Shown piece by piece: positions 15,988-25,214 of a stretch of DNA of 64,000 nt. The notes below the pieces were generated by a model. The model had not been told where the DNA came from, did no database searches, and was given only the letters and a program-made list of their open reading frames with translations. Numbering within the stretch: the stretch's first letter is position 1; each line of letters begins with the position of its first letter. This DNA comes from Rhodococcus sp. W8901 (lineage in GTDB: Bacteria > Actinomycetota > Actinomycetes > Mycobacteriales > Mycobacteriaceae): contig NZ_CP054690.1 in the NCBI RefSeq assembly GCF_013348805.1, positions 124,001 through 188,000 of the forward strand, read 5' to 3'. Position numbers and translations under genes: made by a program.

Positions 15988-17723
15988 GCAGTCGGTTTTC
16001 CTGGCTGACACGGATCGGCGGCAGTTCGGCCGTCACCGCCTGGTCGTGGATCCTGACCGCGCCGTTCGCCGTCACGGTGATGGGCAGCTACATCGCCGCC
16101 CGCAGCCCACGGGACTGGCCGGCGTACTTCGGTATCGCGGTGATCGTGCACCTGGTGATGGGTGCGGCCATGCTGATTGCCTGGCTCACGGTCCTGCGCG
16201 GCAACCGGATCCGTCCACGACCACTGGTGTCGCTGTCGGTCTTCGCCGCGCTCGGGGCGTGCCGGCCGATCCTGCTCGACGTCCTCGTCGGGTTCCAGGG
16301 CCTACCGACCGATCCGCGCACCGTCGGGGTACGGATGGCCATCAACGTGACGACGGCGGTGGTCGCGCTGTCGCTCATCGCGATACTCGTCGACTCGGTG
16401 CGCGAGCACAACGCGGTGATGCAGCGCCTGCGCGGCGCCCGCGCGGCGCTCGACGAGCAGCGCCGGATCGACGAGGAGTACCTGGCCGGGATCGGTCGTC
16501 GGTGCGCCGAGGACCTGGCGGGCCGGATCGGCTCGGCGCTGTCGCAGACCGATCGGGTGAACATCGATCCGGCGCGTGCGGCGCGACTGCTGAGGGCGAT
16601 CTCGGAGGATGTCGTGCGGCCCATGAGCCATGCGCTGTTCCGGGACGTCACGCCGCTGCCGAAGCCGCCGGTCGCACCACCTCCGCTGACCCGCCGGGAG
16701 TGGCTCGCGAACGTGCTCCGCGCCGTGGAACCAGCACCCCTGGTGCTGCCTGCGGCCCTGTACACATCGGTGATCCTGACGTTTCTGCTGACGAGCTACG
16801 GGCTCCGGACAACGGTGCTCCAGGTCGTGCTCGGGATCGCGCTGTGCGTGGCGGGGAACTGGGTGGTGCGGCGCTTCGCGCCCCGGGCGCGCAGCACGAC
16901 CGTCCGGCTGAGCCTCATGGTGACCACTTACACGGTGGTCGCCGTGGCTACCGCGCTCGGGTTCTACGTCATCCTCGGCGGCGCCGGATTCCCGCCGGCG
17001 TTCCTGGTCCCCGGAATCGCCTTCTACCCGTTCGCGGCCGTCGCGGTGCGCGTGATCCGGGCCGCGAACGTGCAACGCGCAGTGGAGGAACAACAGCTCG
17101 CGACGGCCCTCGGCGAGCAGAGTCGTCTCGCCGCCGAGGTGCACGGACAGGTGCTGTCCGCGCGCCGGCGCCTCGCGCACGTGCTGCACTCGTCGGTGCA
17201 GGGTGAGCTGGTGGCCGCGGCGCTGGTCATGCACGGTGCCGCGACGGGTGCGCCGACGGCCGCGGCGCCGACCGCCGTGGACGCGAGGGTGGACGAGATC
17301 ATCGACCGCCTCGTGGGCGAGGTGGCACGGGAGGAGGCGCTGCCGACTGTTCCGCGGGCAGACGCCGAGCGGCAGATCACCGAACTGATCGGGATGTGGT
17401 CGGCCGCCGTTCCGATGCAGGCAGACATCGCTCCGGAGGTGTGGCCGCTGCTGTCGGACAGCCCTGTTCGCCTCGAGCACGCGATCGACGTGCTGTCCGA
17501 GGGATTCACCAACGCGATCCGGCACGGAACCGGCGGGTCGCTGCAGCTGACGATGTCGGTGGATCCCCGAACATCGTTGATCTGCATCGGGATCCGCTCT
17601 CCCGGCCGGATCGCCCGCGACCGCGGCGAGGGACTGGGGCTGGCGTCGCTGTCGAGCAAGGTCGATGCCGCCCAGTTGGTCGAGGAGTCCGGATCCGTGC
17701 TGCTCTCCGTTCGCCTCGACTGA
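15984..17723 (+). CDS. Multi-TM sensor histidine kinase
   Basis: A 579-aa membrane kinase starting at TTG 15984, which overlaps the response regulator stop. It has about four N-terminal TM helices (roughly 20-37, 50-70, 78-100, 115-136) and a cytoplasmic coiled region. A second group of four helices follows (about 250-357). The dimerisation/H-box around 395-410 reads RRLAHVLHSSVQGELVAAAL. The C-terminal HATPase region includes LSEGFTNAIRHGTGGS (N-box) and GEGLGLASLSSKV (G-box). The split eight-helix topology with no periplasmic sensor domain suggests a membrane-embedded stimulus. Cognate partner is the regulator just upstream. Confidence 0.85.
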   Translation: MSSRFSWLTRIGGSSAVTAWSWILTAPFAVTVMGSYIAARSPRDWPAYFGIAVIVHLVMGAAMLIAWLTVLRGNRIRPRPLVSLSVFAALGACRPILLDVLVGFQGLPTDPRTVGVRMAINVTTAVVALSLIAILVDSVREHNAVMQRLRGARAALDEQRRIDEEYLAGIGRRCAEDLAGRIGSALSQTDRVNIDPARAARLLRAISEDVVRPMSHALFRDVTPLPKPPVAPPPLTRREWLANVLRAVEPAPLVLPAALYTSVILTFLLTSYGLRTTVLQVVLGIALCVAGNWVVRRFAPRARSTTVRLSLMVTTYTVVAVATALGFYVILGGAGFPPAFLVPGIAFYPFAAVAVRVIRAANVQRAVEEQQLATALGEQSRLAAEVHGQVLSARRRLAHVLHSSVQGELVAAALVMHGAATGAPTAAAPTAVDARVDEIIDRLVGEVAREEALPTVPRADAERQITELIGMWSAAVPMQADIAPEVWPLLSDSPVRLEHAIDVLSEGFTNAIRHGTGGSLQLTMSVDPRTSLICIGIRSPGRIARDRGEGLGLASLSSKVDAAQLVEESGSVLLSVRLD

Positions 17724-17894
17724 CCGCGCGCACCCCGTCGTGACGGCCGCCACAGGCCGGTGTCGCAATACCCGAACATCGGTCGATGGTCGTGTCCCGC
17801 GGTTCCTATCGTTCGTGTCGGATGTCGGCGACGACACCGTCGAGCTGACGATCGACCCCGGCATCCCGCACGAGACGAAGGGATGTGAGCCGCT

Positions 17895-18572
17895 ATGGGA
17901 CACACAGTGGCGCAATTGGTTCCGCTCGGGGTCGGCATGATCGTGAGCCCCATTCCGCTGGCCGCGTTGATCGCGATCCTGCTCTCCGCTCGCGCCAGGA
18001 CCAATGCCCTGGCGTTCACTGCGACGGCGCTCGCTGCCTCGACCCTCATCGTGGGCGTGACCGTGTTCACGAGCAAGGGCGGCGCGGACAGGGCGGGCAG
18101 TGACGCCCATCCCAGTCAGATCGTGTTCGCCTCCGTGTTCGGTCTGGCGTTCCTGATGCTGGCCGCACTCAGCTGGAGGAGCCGGCCGAAGAACGGTGCC
18201 GTCGCTGCGATGCCGTCGTGGATGGCGCAGATCGACACGATGAACGCCGGCAAGACCGCGGTCCTGAGTCTGCTCCTGACCGTCCCCAACGCCAAGAACC
18301 TGCCGCTCGAATTGAAGGCGGGCGCCCTCATCGCGGAGGCGCACCTGCCGACCACCCAGGCGGCGCTGCTGACCGTCGCGTTCGCGGCGCTGGCGGGGCT
18401 CGGGCTGATCGCCCTCACCGTTCTGGCGGCGGTGCCGTCGAAGCGGGTCACCGCCGCGCTCGGAGTGGTCAAGGAAGAACTGATCCTGCACAACGCCGCC
18501 ATCATGACCGTCCTGTTCCTGCTGTTGGCCGGGCTGCAGGCCTCGCACGTCGTCACCGCGCTCACCGCGTGA
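17895..18572 (+). CDS. GAP-family (Sap/SfLAP-type) membrane protein
   Basis: A 225-aa polytopic protein with about six TM helices. It opens GHTVAQLVPLGVGMIVSPIP, the typical start of GAP-family (sulfolipid-1-addressing) proteins, and has the conserved SLLLTVPNAKNLPLELKAG. Mycobacterial homologues help move cell-envelope glycolipids; others are uncharacterised. The ATG has AAGGGATG upstream. The carboxylesterase follows by 29 bp, possibly in one transcript. Confidence 0.75.
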   Translation: MGHTVAQLVPLGVGMIVSPIPLAALIAILLSARARTNALAFTATALAASTLIVGVTVFTSKGGADRAGSDAHPSQIVFASVFGLAFLMLAALSWRSRPKNGAVAAMPSWMAQIDTMNAGKTAVLSLLLTVPNAKNLPLELKAGALIAEAHLPTTQAALLTVAFAALAGLGLIALTVLAAVPSKRVTAALGVVKEELILHNAAIMTVLFLLLAGLQASHVVTALTA

Positions 18573-18601
18573 GTTCCCGCCGATCCGAAGGAGTCAACGA
18601 C

Positions 18602-20164
18602 ATGACACTCATCGCTCCCGACAGCACCACCGTCGTCCGCACCACCAACGGACCCGTGCGCGGCACCACCGACGGGCCCGTCCACGTGTGGAAGGGAATT
18701 CGCTACGCGGCCGCACCCACCGGGGACCTCCGGTTCCGGGCGCCGACGCCCTCCGAGCCGTGGACGGAGGTGTTCGAGGCGGACCGTTTCGGCGCAGTCG
18801 AACCGCAGAGTCGGCTCGCCGCGATCCCGCTCGGCGACGACATCCGGATGGACGAGGACTGCCTCTCGCTCAACGTCTGGGCCCCGGGCGCCGGAGCGGC
18901 GGGGGCGTCCGGCAGGCCGGTGATGGTGTGGATCCACGGGGGCGCCTACTTCCGCGGCGCGTCGAGCCAGCCGGTCTACGACGGGCGCGCGCTCGCGGAG
19001 AACGGCGACGTCGTGGTGGTGACCCTGAACTACCGTCTGGGGGTGTTCGGGTTCGTCGACTTCTCGTCGCTGAGCACCGACGAGCATCGCTTCGACACCA
19101 ATGTCGCGTTGCAGGACATGATCGCCGCGCTGCGCTGGGTGCAGGCGAACATCGCCGCGTTCGGCGGTGACCCGAACGCCGTGACGCTGTTCGGTGAATC
19201 GGCCGGTGGCGGTGCTGTCACGACACTGATGACGATGCCGTCCGCGCACGGGTTGTTCCACCGTGCGATCGCCGAGAGCTCACCGGCCACGTCCGTCTAC
19301 AACCAGGATCGGGCGGCGGGTATCGCGAACACCTTCCTCGAAATACTCGGTGGCGCAGGTGATGCTGCGGATCGGCTGATGTCGGCGACCACCGATGAGC
19401 TGCTCGCCGCCTCCGAGGAACTGTTCGCGCGGATTCCGCGCGAGACCCCGGGGACACTGGCCTACGTGCCGATCGTCGACGGTGAACTCGTGCCCGACTA
19501 TCCGGTCAACGCCTTCTGGAACGGCACCGCCGAGCGGATCCCGTTGCTGATAGGCACCAACAAGGACGAATCGTCGTTGTTCAAGTTGATGAAGTCGCCG
19601 CTCATGCCGATCGAGCCGGACGTGATCCGCGCGATGTTCGCGGAGATCTCGGCCGAGCACCCCGACCTCGAACTGCCCGACCAGGCGCGGATCGAGGCGG
19701 CGTACTCGGGGCTGGCCACCGAGGACGACGCGTTGGGCCTGACCCGGGACTTCGGGTTCCGGCTGCCGACACTGTGGATCGTGGAGGCGCACAGTAGGTA
19801 TGCCCCCACCTGGCTGTACCGCTTCGACTACGCCACCCCGATGCTCAGGGCGCTCGAGATCGGCGCCACCCACGCGACCGAGCTTCCGTACGTGTTCGGC
19901 AACATCGCGCACGGCCCCAAGGAGATCACCTACCTGCTCGGCGGCCTGTCGACCGGACGCAAGGTGTCGGCACGCATGCAGCACCGGTGGATCGAATTCG
20001 CGAAAACCGGTGCGCCGGTCGGTCTCGACGGTGAGCCGCGATGGGACGCCTATGACCGGTTCGGCCGCGACTCGCTGGTGATCGACAAGCACGACCGGGT
20101 GGTCCGCGACCTCGACGGCCCGCTCCGCGAGGCGTGGGGCGAACAGGTCATCGCCTTCACATGA
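18602..20164 (+). CDS. Type B carboxylesterase/lipase
   Basis: A 520-aa alpha/beta hydrolase of the carboxylesterase B family. The oxyanion-hole region is PVMVWIHGGAYFRGASSQ, the nucleophile elbow is LFGESAGGGAV, and the acid region is LIGTNKDESSLFK; the His lies in the later GATHATELPYVF. The N-terminal VWKGIRYAAAPTGDLRFRAP is diagnostic. It hydrolyses carboxylic esters, substrate unknown. The start ATG at 18602 follows GAAGGAG; the longer frame overlaps the GAP gene. No signal peptide, so cytoplasmic. Confidence 0.9.
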   Translation: MTLIAPDSTTVVRTTNGPVRGTTDGPVHVWKGIRYAAAPTGDLRFRAPTPSEPWTEVFEADRFGAVEPQSRLAAIPLGDDIRMDEDCLSLNVWAPGAGAAGASGRPVMVWIHGGAYFRGASSQPVYDGRALAENGDVVVVTLNYRLGVFGFVDFSSLSTDEHRFDTNVALQDMIAALRWVQANIAAFGGDPNAVTLFGESAGGGAVTTLMTMPSAHGLFHRAIAESSPATSVYNQDRAAGIANTFLEILGGAGDAADRLMSATTDELLAASEELFARIPRETPGTLAYVPIVDGELVPDYPVNAFWNGTAERIPLLIGTNKDESSLFKLMKSPLMPIEPDVIRAMFAEISAEHPDLELPDQARIEAAYSGLATEDDALGLTRDFGFRLPTLWIVEAHSRYAPTWLYRFDYATPMLRALEIGATHATELPYVFGNIAHGPKEITYLLGGLSTGRKVSARMQHRWIEFAKTGAPVGLDGEPRWDAYDRFGRDSLVIDKHDRVVRDLDGPLREAWGEQVIAFT

Positions 20165-20176
20165 GGGCAGGCCCGG

Positions 20177-20194
20177 TTCAATCGAAAGATTGAA
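20177..20194. terminator. GAAA-loop hairpin after carboxylesterase gene
   Basis: TTCAATC-GAAA-GATTGAA is a perfect 7-bp stem capped by a GNRA tetraloop, starting 13 bp after the stop codon. The stem is AT-rich, unlike other hairpins here, so a protein-binding or RNA role is also possible. Confidence 0.4.
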
Positions 20195-20301
20195 ATGCCC
20201 GAATTGTGGCCGTCATTCGCCGGTGCGCCCCCGTGTCCTCTGCCGGAATCGCGGTAGCGTCGACGGATGGCGAGCCACATCGTCGGAGGAGGGGCGCAGC
20301 A

Positions 20302-21939
20302 ATGACCATGGACCCGGCTGAAGTCGAACCCCGTGTGGGACGACGGGACTGGATAGGTCTGGGGGTTCTCGCTGCCGGACTGTCGCTGATCGTCGTCGAC
20401 GGCACCATCGTCAACGTCTCGCTGCCGGTGATCATCGATGAACTGGACCTGGACCTCACCGACGCGCAGTGGATCAACAGCATCTACTCGGTGGTGTTCG
20501 CGGCGCTGCTGCTCACCGCCGGACGGCTCGGCGACCGGCTGGGTCGGCGGCTGCTGTTCATCGTCGGCGTGGTCGTGTTCATCGTCGGCAGCCTGATGGC
20601 CGCGGCGTCGGACAGTTCCACCGCGCTGATCGTGGCCCGTGTCGTGCAGGGCGTCGGCGGAGCCCTGGTGCTGCCGTGCACGCTGTCGACGGTCAACGCG
20701 ACGTTCCGGGGCCGGGACCGGGCCATCGCATTCGGTGTGTGGGGCGCGGTGATCTCGGGCATGGCGGCCGTCGGCCCGCTGCTCGGCGGCTGGCTCACGA
20801 CGTCGTTCACGTGGCCGTGGATCTTCCTGGTCAACGTCCCGATCGGCATTCTCGTCATCATCGGCGCGTTCCTAGCGGTCCCCGAGACGCGGGCGAAGAT
20901 CACCGTCCCGGGACTGGACGTGGTGGGACTGCTGCTGAGCGCAATCGGGTTCGGCGCGTTGATCTTCGCGCTCATCGAGGGCCAGACCCTCGGCTGGTGG
21001 AAGCCGATCGCCGAGCTCAACGTGTTCGGGGCGACGTGGCCCGTGACCGCGCCGATCTCCGCGACGCCGGTGATGGCAGCGGTCGGCGCCGTGGCACTCG
21101 TGGGGTTCGTGGTGTGGGAGCGGCACCGCGCCAGGATCGCGCATTCGGCGATCCTGGATCTCGCGCTGTTCCGCTTCCGGACGTTCAGCTGGGGCAACTT
21201 CACCGCGATGGCCGTCGCGATCGGCGAGTTCGGTCTGCTGCTGGTGCTGCCGCTGTTCCTGGTCAACGCGTACGGGCTCAGCACACTGGGGGCCGGCTAC
21301 GTCATCGCGGTGATGGCGGCCGGTGCCTTCATGTCCGGCGCCGCGGCCCGGCACGTCACCGCGAGGTTCGGTGCCCCGCGGACCGTGATGATCGGTCTGG
21401 CGCTCGAGGTGATCGGCGTGCTGGCCTTCGCGCTGTACCTGCGGCCGTCGTCGTCGGCGTGGCTGCTGGCGCTGCTGTTGGCAATCTACGGGCTCGGCCT
21501 GGGCCTGGCGTCGGCGCAGCTCACCGGCACCGTCCTGGTCGACATTCCCACCGAGGAATCCGGTCAGGGGTCGGCGACGCAGAGCACCGTCCGCCAGCTG
21601 GGTGCCGCTCTGGGTACCGCGATTCTCGGCACCGTCCTGTCGCTGGGGCTGGCGCACAGCCTCACCAACCGGCTCGAGCCGGTCGCGTTGCCGCCGCAGG
21701 TGTCGTCACAGCTGGTCGACAGCACCCGCGACTCGGCCGGCGGCACCATCCCGCCGATTCGCGAGCAGGGCGACCACGGCAAGCTCGGCCCGGCCGGACC
21801 GGAGACCGCCGACGCGCTGTCCGACGGGTTCGCCGACGCCACCCGGTGGTCGCTGTTCGTCGCAGCCGGATTCCTGGCCGCGGGCCTGGTCTCGGCCACG
21901 CAGCTACAGCCGCGCCGGCGCGAGGAGGCCGCGGCGTAG
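20302..21939 (+). CDS. MFS transporter, DHA2 (14-TM) family
   Basis: A 545-aa drug:H+ antiporter-2-type permease with about 14 TM helices. Motif C-like segments and GGWLTTSFTWPWIFLVNVPI are typical of the DHA2/EmrB-QacA group. The N-terminus has WIGLGVLAAGLSLIVVDGTI (motif D1). The large hydrophilic loop about 465-515 is outside before the last TM. GGAGGAGGGG precedes the ATG at 20302; MTM permits a second ATG at 20308. Likely exports an amphiphilic compound; substrate unknown. No adjacent TetR/MarR regulator is seen. Confidence 0.88.
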   Translation: MTMDPAEVEPRVGRRDWIGLGVLAAGLSLIVVDGTIVNVSLPVIIDELDLDLTDAQWINSIYSVVFAALLLTAGRLGDRLGRRLLFIVGVVVFIVGSLMAAASDSSTALIVARVVQGVGGALVLPCTLSTVNATFRGRDRAIAFGVWGAVISGMAAVGPLLGGWLTTSFTWPWIFLVNVPIGILVIIGAFLAVPETRAKITVPGLDVVGLLLSAIGFGALIFALIEGQTLGWWKPIAELNVFGATWPVTAPISATPVMAAVGAVALVGFVVWERHRARIAHSAILDLALFRFRTFSWGNFTAMAVAIGEFGLLLVLPLFLVNAYGLSTLGAGYVIAVMAAGAFMSGAAARHVTARFGAPRTVMIGLALEVIGVLAFALYLRPSSSAWLLALLLAIYGLGLGLASAQLTGTVLVDIPTEESGQGSATQSTVRQLGAALGTAILGTVLSLGLAHSLTNRLEPVALPPQVSSQLVDSTRDSAGGTIPPIREQGDHGKLGPAGPETADALSDGFADATRWSLFVAAGFLAAGLVSATQLQPRRREEAAA

Positions 21940-21959
21940 GGCTGCTCGATCGGGTACCG

Positions 21960-22406
21960 CTATCGGCGCATCCGTCCTCGGGTCATACCCATGCCCATGA
22001 TCCCGGCTCCGAGAGCGAGGACCACGGCGCCGACCACGACATTCGACCAGATCATCCCCGTGCTCCTGCTCAAGCCGGAGACCAGCCACGGCGAGACGAT
22101 CAGCCAGATCCCGAGCAGCGGGGCGACGAACGCGAGGCCGTGGGTGCGGCCGAACGTCGTGGCGTGACCGACGGCCAGCAGCGCGACCGCGAGACCGGCG
22201 AACAGGTTGCACATCATCAGCGACGTCTGCCCGCTGAAACCGACGATCCACGGTGACGCGGCCGCGTACAGACCGGCGAGAACCATCAGCCCCTCGGCGA
22301 CCTGCGGAACCGGGCTCTCACCGAATTCGTCGTAGCGGGCGCGTAGCTCGGCGATGTCAGGGTGGGTTTCCATTGACGTGGACGGTGATGTCGGTGTTGT
22401 CGACAT
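21960..22406 (-). CDS. SPW-repeat membrane protein
   Basis: A 148-aa protein with about four TM helices in two repeats, each with the SPW motif: AAASPWIVGFSG and LIVSPWLVSGLS. This is the SPW-repeat family (function unknown, often vitamin K epoxide reductase- or stress-linked). The hydrophilic N-terminus (about 45 aa) is cytoplasmic by prediction. It sits between convergent MFS and SDR genes, the latter starting upstream on the same strand. The ATG at 22406 lacks a strong RBS. Confidence 0.8.
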   Translation of the reverse strand: MSTTPTSPSTSMETHPDIAELRARYDEFGESPVPQVAEGLMVLAGLYAAASPWIVGFSGQTSLMMCNLFAGLAVALLAVGHATTFGRTHGLAFVAPLLGIWLIVSPWLVSGLSRSTGMIWSNVVVGAVVLALGAGIMGMGMTRGRMRR

Positions 22407-22485
22407 GACGAATCATCTCCTCGACCTTGTGTCCCAATGTCGAGACTAGTCCGCTTCCGGGGTGTCGAGTGGGGCCGAAGAGGGC

Positions 22486-23346
22486 TCAGATACCCGACTT
22501 GAACCGGCGGTGCCGTGCGGTGTCGGCCCGTTCCGGATTGATCACGTCCACCAGCTGCTGCAGCCGTCCGAACGTGGGGCCGATGCGGCGCGGACGGTCG
22601 ACGATCGCGTCGCAGAGGACCCGGCCGGCCTGCTCGGGCGTGAGCGCAGCGGCCTCGAGGTACTGCGCGTTGGGTGCGATCATCGCGGTCCGCACCAGTG
22701 GCATGTACACCGACGTGAAAGTGATGTTCTCGTCCAGGGTTTCGGCCTGGAACGACGTGGAGACCTCGTCGAGTGCCGCCTTGGACGCGACGTACGCGGA
22801 GTACCCGGGGCCACCGAACAGGTTCGCCGCCGACAGCACGTTGATCACCTGGCCGAAGTGTCGTTCCCGCATTCCCGGTAGCACCGCCAGCATCAGCCGC
22901 ACCGCCGCGAAGTAGTTGAGCTGCATGGTGCGTTCGAAGTCGTGGGCCCGGTCGTACGACTGGGCGAGGTCCCGCCGGATGGAGCGTCCGGCGTTGTTGA
23001 CGAGGATGTCCACGCCACCGTGCTCGTCGAGGATCTGGCCGATCGTGGCGTCGGACGCCTCCGCGTCGTTCAGGTCGCACGGATAGGCGAACGCCTTGCC
23101 GCCGCGACCGGTCACGGCGTCGACGAGCTCCTGCAGCTCAGGTTCGCGGCGGGCCACCAGCAGCACGACTGCGCCGGCGTCGGCGAGGTCGATCGCGGCG
23201 GAGCGACCGATGCCGGACGACGCCCCGGTGATGAGGACGCGACGCCCGGCCACCGCGTCACCGAGCGTGCGGCGCCGCCGCCGCGGGAACGGTCCCCGCG
23301 TGTCGAGCCCATGCTTGGCCTGGAACCACCACCCCGTCGAAGTCAT
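22486..23346 (-). CDS. SDR-family oxidoreductase with N-terminal extension
   Basis: A 286-aa SDR. After a ~35-residue basic N-terminus (RGPFPRRRRRTLGDAVAG) come VLITGASSGIGRSAAIDLAD, NNAG in DILVNNAGRSI, and the YxxxK site in YSAYVASKAALDEVS. The polybasic extension may aid membrane or nucleic-acid contact (inference). I place the ATG at 23346 since the longer frame contains an unlikely leader. Substrate unknown; similar long-SDRs act on lipids. Confidence 0.82.
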   Translation of the reverse strand: MTSTGWWFQAKHGLDTRGPFPRRRRRTLGDAVAGRRVLITGASSGIGRSAAIDLADAGAVVLLVARREPELQELVDAVTGRGGKAFAYPCDLNDAEASDATIGQILDEHGGVDILVNNAGRSIRRDLAQSYDRAHDFERTMQLNYFAAVRLMLAVLPGMRERHFGQVINVLSAANLFGGPGYSAYVASKAALDEVSTSFQAETLDENITFTSVYMPLVRTAMIAPNAQYLEAAALTPEQAGRVLCDAIVDRPRRIGPTFGRLQQLVDVINPERADTARHRRFKSGI

Positions 23347-23424
23347 GGTGACGGATCCTAGTGCCGCCGGAGGGCTGCAAGTGGGAAAGTAATCAGAGTC
23401 GGTGCCCGACAACGGCATCACCTC

Positions 23425-23446
23425 CCCTGCGGGCACGCCCGCAGGG
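23425..23446. repeat. Short GC-rich hairpin in divergent intergenic region
   Basis: CCCTGCGGG-CACG-CCCGCAGGG is a perfect 9-bp stem with a 4-nt loop. It lies between the SDR (start 23346, minus) and WxL-like gene B (start 23608, plus). It is not at a gene end, so a regulatory or mRNA-leader role is more likely than termination. Confidence 0.4.
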
Positions 23447-23607
23447 CCCGGCCCGACAAACAAACGCTCTGCAAATATATTTCGCGCTCCCTACTGGACA
23501 CTTGACCAACTGTCGAGTATCAATAATCGACCCCCGAATCGGGCCGTTTGGTTCTATTCGGTACGGGCAGCTGTCTGTTCGACCCGAACGCCCCCCGAAG
23601 AGGAATC

Positions 23608-24123
23608 ATGCGCAAAGTAACGCTTCTCGCCGCTGGTTTAGCCGCTGCCGCCGGACTTCTGGTCCCGGCCACCGCCGCCAATGCCGCTGACTCGGCCGAC
23701 ACCACCGTCACATTCGCCATCGCCGGCGCAGGCGGGAACCTGTCGCTCATCACGGGCGGGCCGGTCGGCACCATCGTCCCCGGCGCCGGCAAGGCGACCG
23801 GCACCCTGCCCACCGTCACGGTGAGCGACAACCGCAACGGCGCGCCGCGCGGGTGGGTCGCCAGTGCCACGTCGACGGACTTCGGGACCATTCCCAAGAG
23901 CGCGGTCGTCTACAAGGCCACGGCCCTCGCCGGCAAGGTCGGCCCGGGCACCCTCGAGTCGACCGGTGACCAGGCGCTGGACGCGGCGAAGACGGTCGTC
24001 AATCGCACCGGCCTCACCTGGCCGCTCGAGGTCATCACCTGGACCCCGGCGCTCACCGTCAACTACCCCGACGGTGCCGCCATCGGAGAATACTCCGGCA
24101 CCATCACCGTCTCGGTCGCCTAG
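23608..24123 (+). CDS. Exported WxL-like small protein, paralogue B
   Basis: A 171-aa secreted protein. Signal peptide about 1-29 (VTLLAAGLAAAAGLLVPA, cleavage near ANAA). The mature domain repeats the pattern of the 11899 and 25215 proteins: GTIPKSAVVYKATALAG, then VITWTPALTVNYPDGAAIGE, then YSGTITVSVA. The ITWTP plus terminal Y-x-G-T-x-T strand resembles WxL-type surface domains. AGAGGAATC precedes the ATG. A strong hairpin follows immediately, before the DUF916-like gene, so this small protein may be made in excess of its partner (inference). Confidence 0.65.
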   Translation: MRKVTLLAAGLAAAAGLLVPATAANAADSADTTVTFAIAGAGGNLSLITGGPVGTIVPGAGKATGTLPTVTVSDNRNGAPRGWVASATSTDFGTIPKSAVVYKATALAGKVGPGTLESTGDQALDAAKTVVNRTGLTWPLEVITWTPALTVNYPDGAAIGEYSGTITVSVA

Positions 24124-24139
24124 AACGACCGGCACCCAT

Positions 24140-24170
24140 CGGCCGGGGACGCTGCATGCGTCCCCGGCCG
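24140..24170 (+). terminator. Strong hairpin between WxL-like and DUF916-like genes B
   Basis: CGGCCGGGGACGC pairs perfectly with GCGTCCCCGGCCG (13 bp) over loop TGCAT, 17 bp after the stop of the small gene and 20 bp before the next ATG. It can act as a partial terminator or 3' stabiliser within the operon. Confidence 0.7.
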
Positions 24171-24189
24171 TTCGGCCAGAAAGTGATCC

Positions 24190-25212
24190 ATGCGTTCTCT
24201 CCCCGCGCTGCGTAACCTCCTCGCGTTCCTCGCCGTCGTCCTCGTCGCGGTCGGCGTCCCCGCATCCGCGCTCGCCGCCCCGGATCAGCCCGCGGGCGAA
24301 ACCCCCGCCGGGTCCATCGGCATCCGTCTGCTCGACGCGCCGGTCGCACTCAAGGACGATCCTCGGGCGCTGCGATACATCGTCGACAACCTTCCGCCCG
24401 GGACCACCATCACCCGACATGTGTTGGTGTCCAACGACACCGGCGCGCCCGCGAAGATCGACGTCTACCCCGGCGCCGCCCGCGTCGCCGACGGCGCGTT
24501 CGCGCTGGCGGAGCCCGGCGAGAAGAACGCCCTCACGTCGTGGATCACCGTCGATCGCCCGACCGTGGAACTCGCCGACGGTGAGCAGGCCGAGGTGGCG
24601 GTGACGATCGCGGTGCCGAAGGATGCGCCGGAGATCGAGCAGTACGCGGTGATCTGGGCGTCGCACAAGGCCCCTGCCTCCAACGGCATCACCAACGAAT
24701 CGCGGGTAGGGGTTCGCGTCTACCTGTCGGTGGGGCCGGGCAACGGGCCGCCCGCCGACTTCACCATCTCCAGCCTCACCCCGCGGCGCGGGCCGGACGG
24801 CCTCGCGTCCGTCGTCGCGACCGTCACCAACACCGGCGGCCGCGCGGTCGATCTGTCCGGCGCACTCAACCTTTCGGGTGGACCCGGTGGGCTGTCCGCC
24901 GGCCCCATCGACAGTGCGGTCGCGACCATCGCACCCGGCGAGGACGGCGAGGTCGTCATCTCCGTGCCCGACAGCACCGCCCTGCCCGCCGGTCCGTGGA
25001 ACGCCGACGTCAAGCTCGAGAGCGGAATCCTCGAGCACGACATGTCGGCGACCCTCACGTTCCCCGACAAGGGTGACGGCGACTCCGTCGGCGCGTCCGA
25101 TTCGACGTCGTGGCCGCTGATCGGCGGGATCGTGGTGGCCGTGCTCGCTGTCGCCGGAGTCGGTGCCTACCTGGTGGTGCGGAAGCGTCGTCCCTCGGGA
25201 ACGGATCAGTAG
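24190..25212 (+). CDS. DUF916-like (WxL-partner) membrane-anchored protein, paralogue B
   Basis: A 340-aa protein with signal peptide (about 1-27), two beta domains and one C-terminal TM (about 308-330) followed by VRKRRPSGTDQ. It shares with the 12468 protein TITRHVLVSNDTGAPAKIDV, ALTSWITVDR, PKDAPEIEQYAVIWAS and ALPAGPWNADVKLESG. This is the DUF916/WxL-interacting pattern. A positively charged tail favours a cytoplasmic C-terminus. The third WxL-like gene starts 2 bp after its stop, showing one operon. A structural envelope role is inferred, not shown. Confidence 0.7.
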   Translation: MRSLPALRNLLAFLAVVLVAVGVPASALAAPDQPAGETPAGSIGIRLLDAPVALKDDPRALRYIVDNLPPGTTITRHVLVSNDTGAPAKIDVYPGAARVADGAFALAEPGEKNALTSWITVDRPTVELADGEQAEVAVTIAVPKDAPEIEQYAVIWASHKAPASNGITNESRVGVRVYLSVGPGNGPPADFTISSLTPRRGPDGLASVVATVTNTGGRAVDLSGALNLSGGPGGLSAGPIDSAVATIAPGEDGEVVISVPDSTALPAGPWNADVKLESGILEHDMSATLTFPDKGDGDSVGASDSTSWPLIGGIVVAVLAVAGVGAYLVVRKRRPSGTDQ

Positions 25213-25214
25213 AC

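Noticed and set aside
16302-18548. 748-aa minus-strand frame
   Set aside because: Antisense to kinase and GAP genes; no motif.
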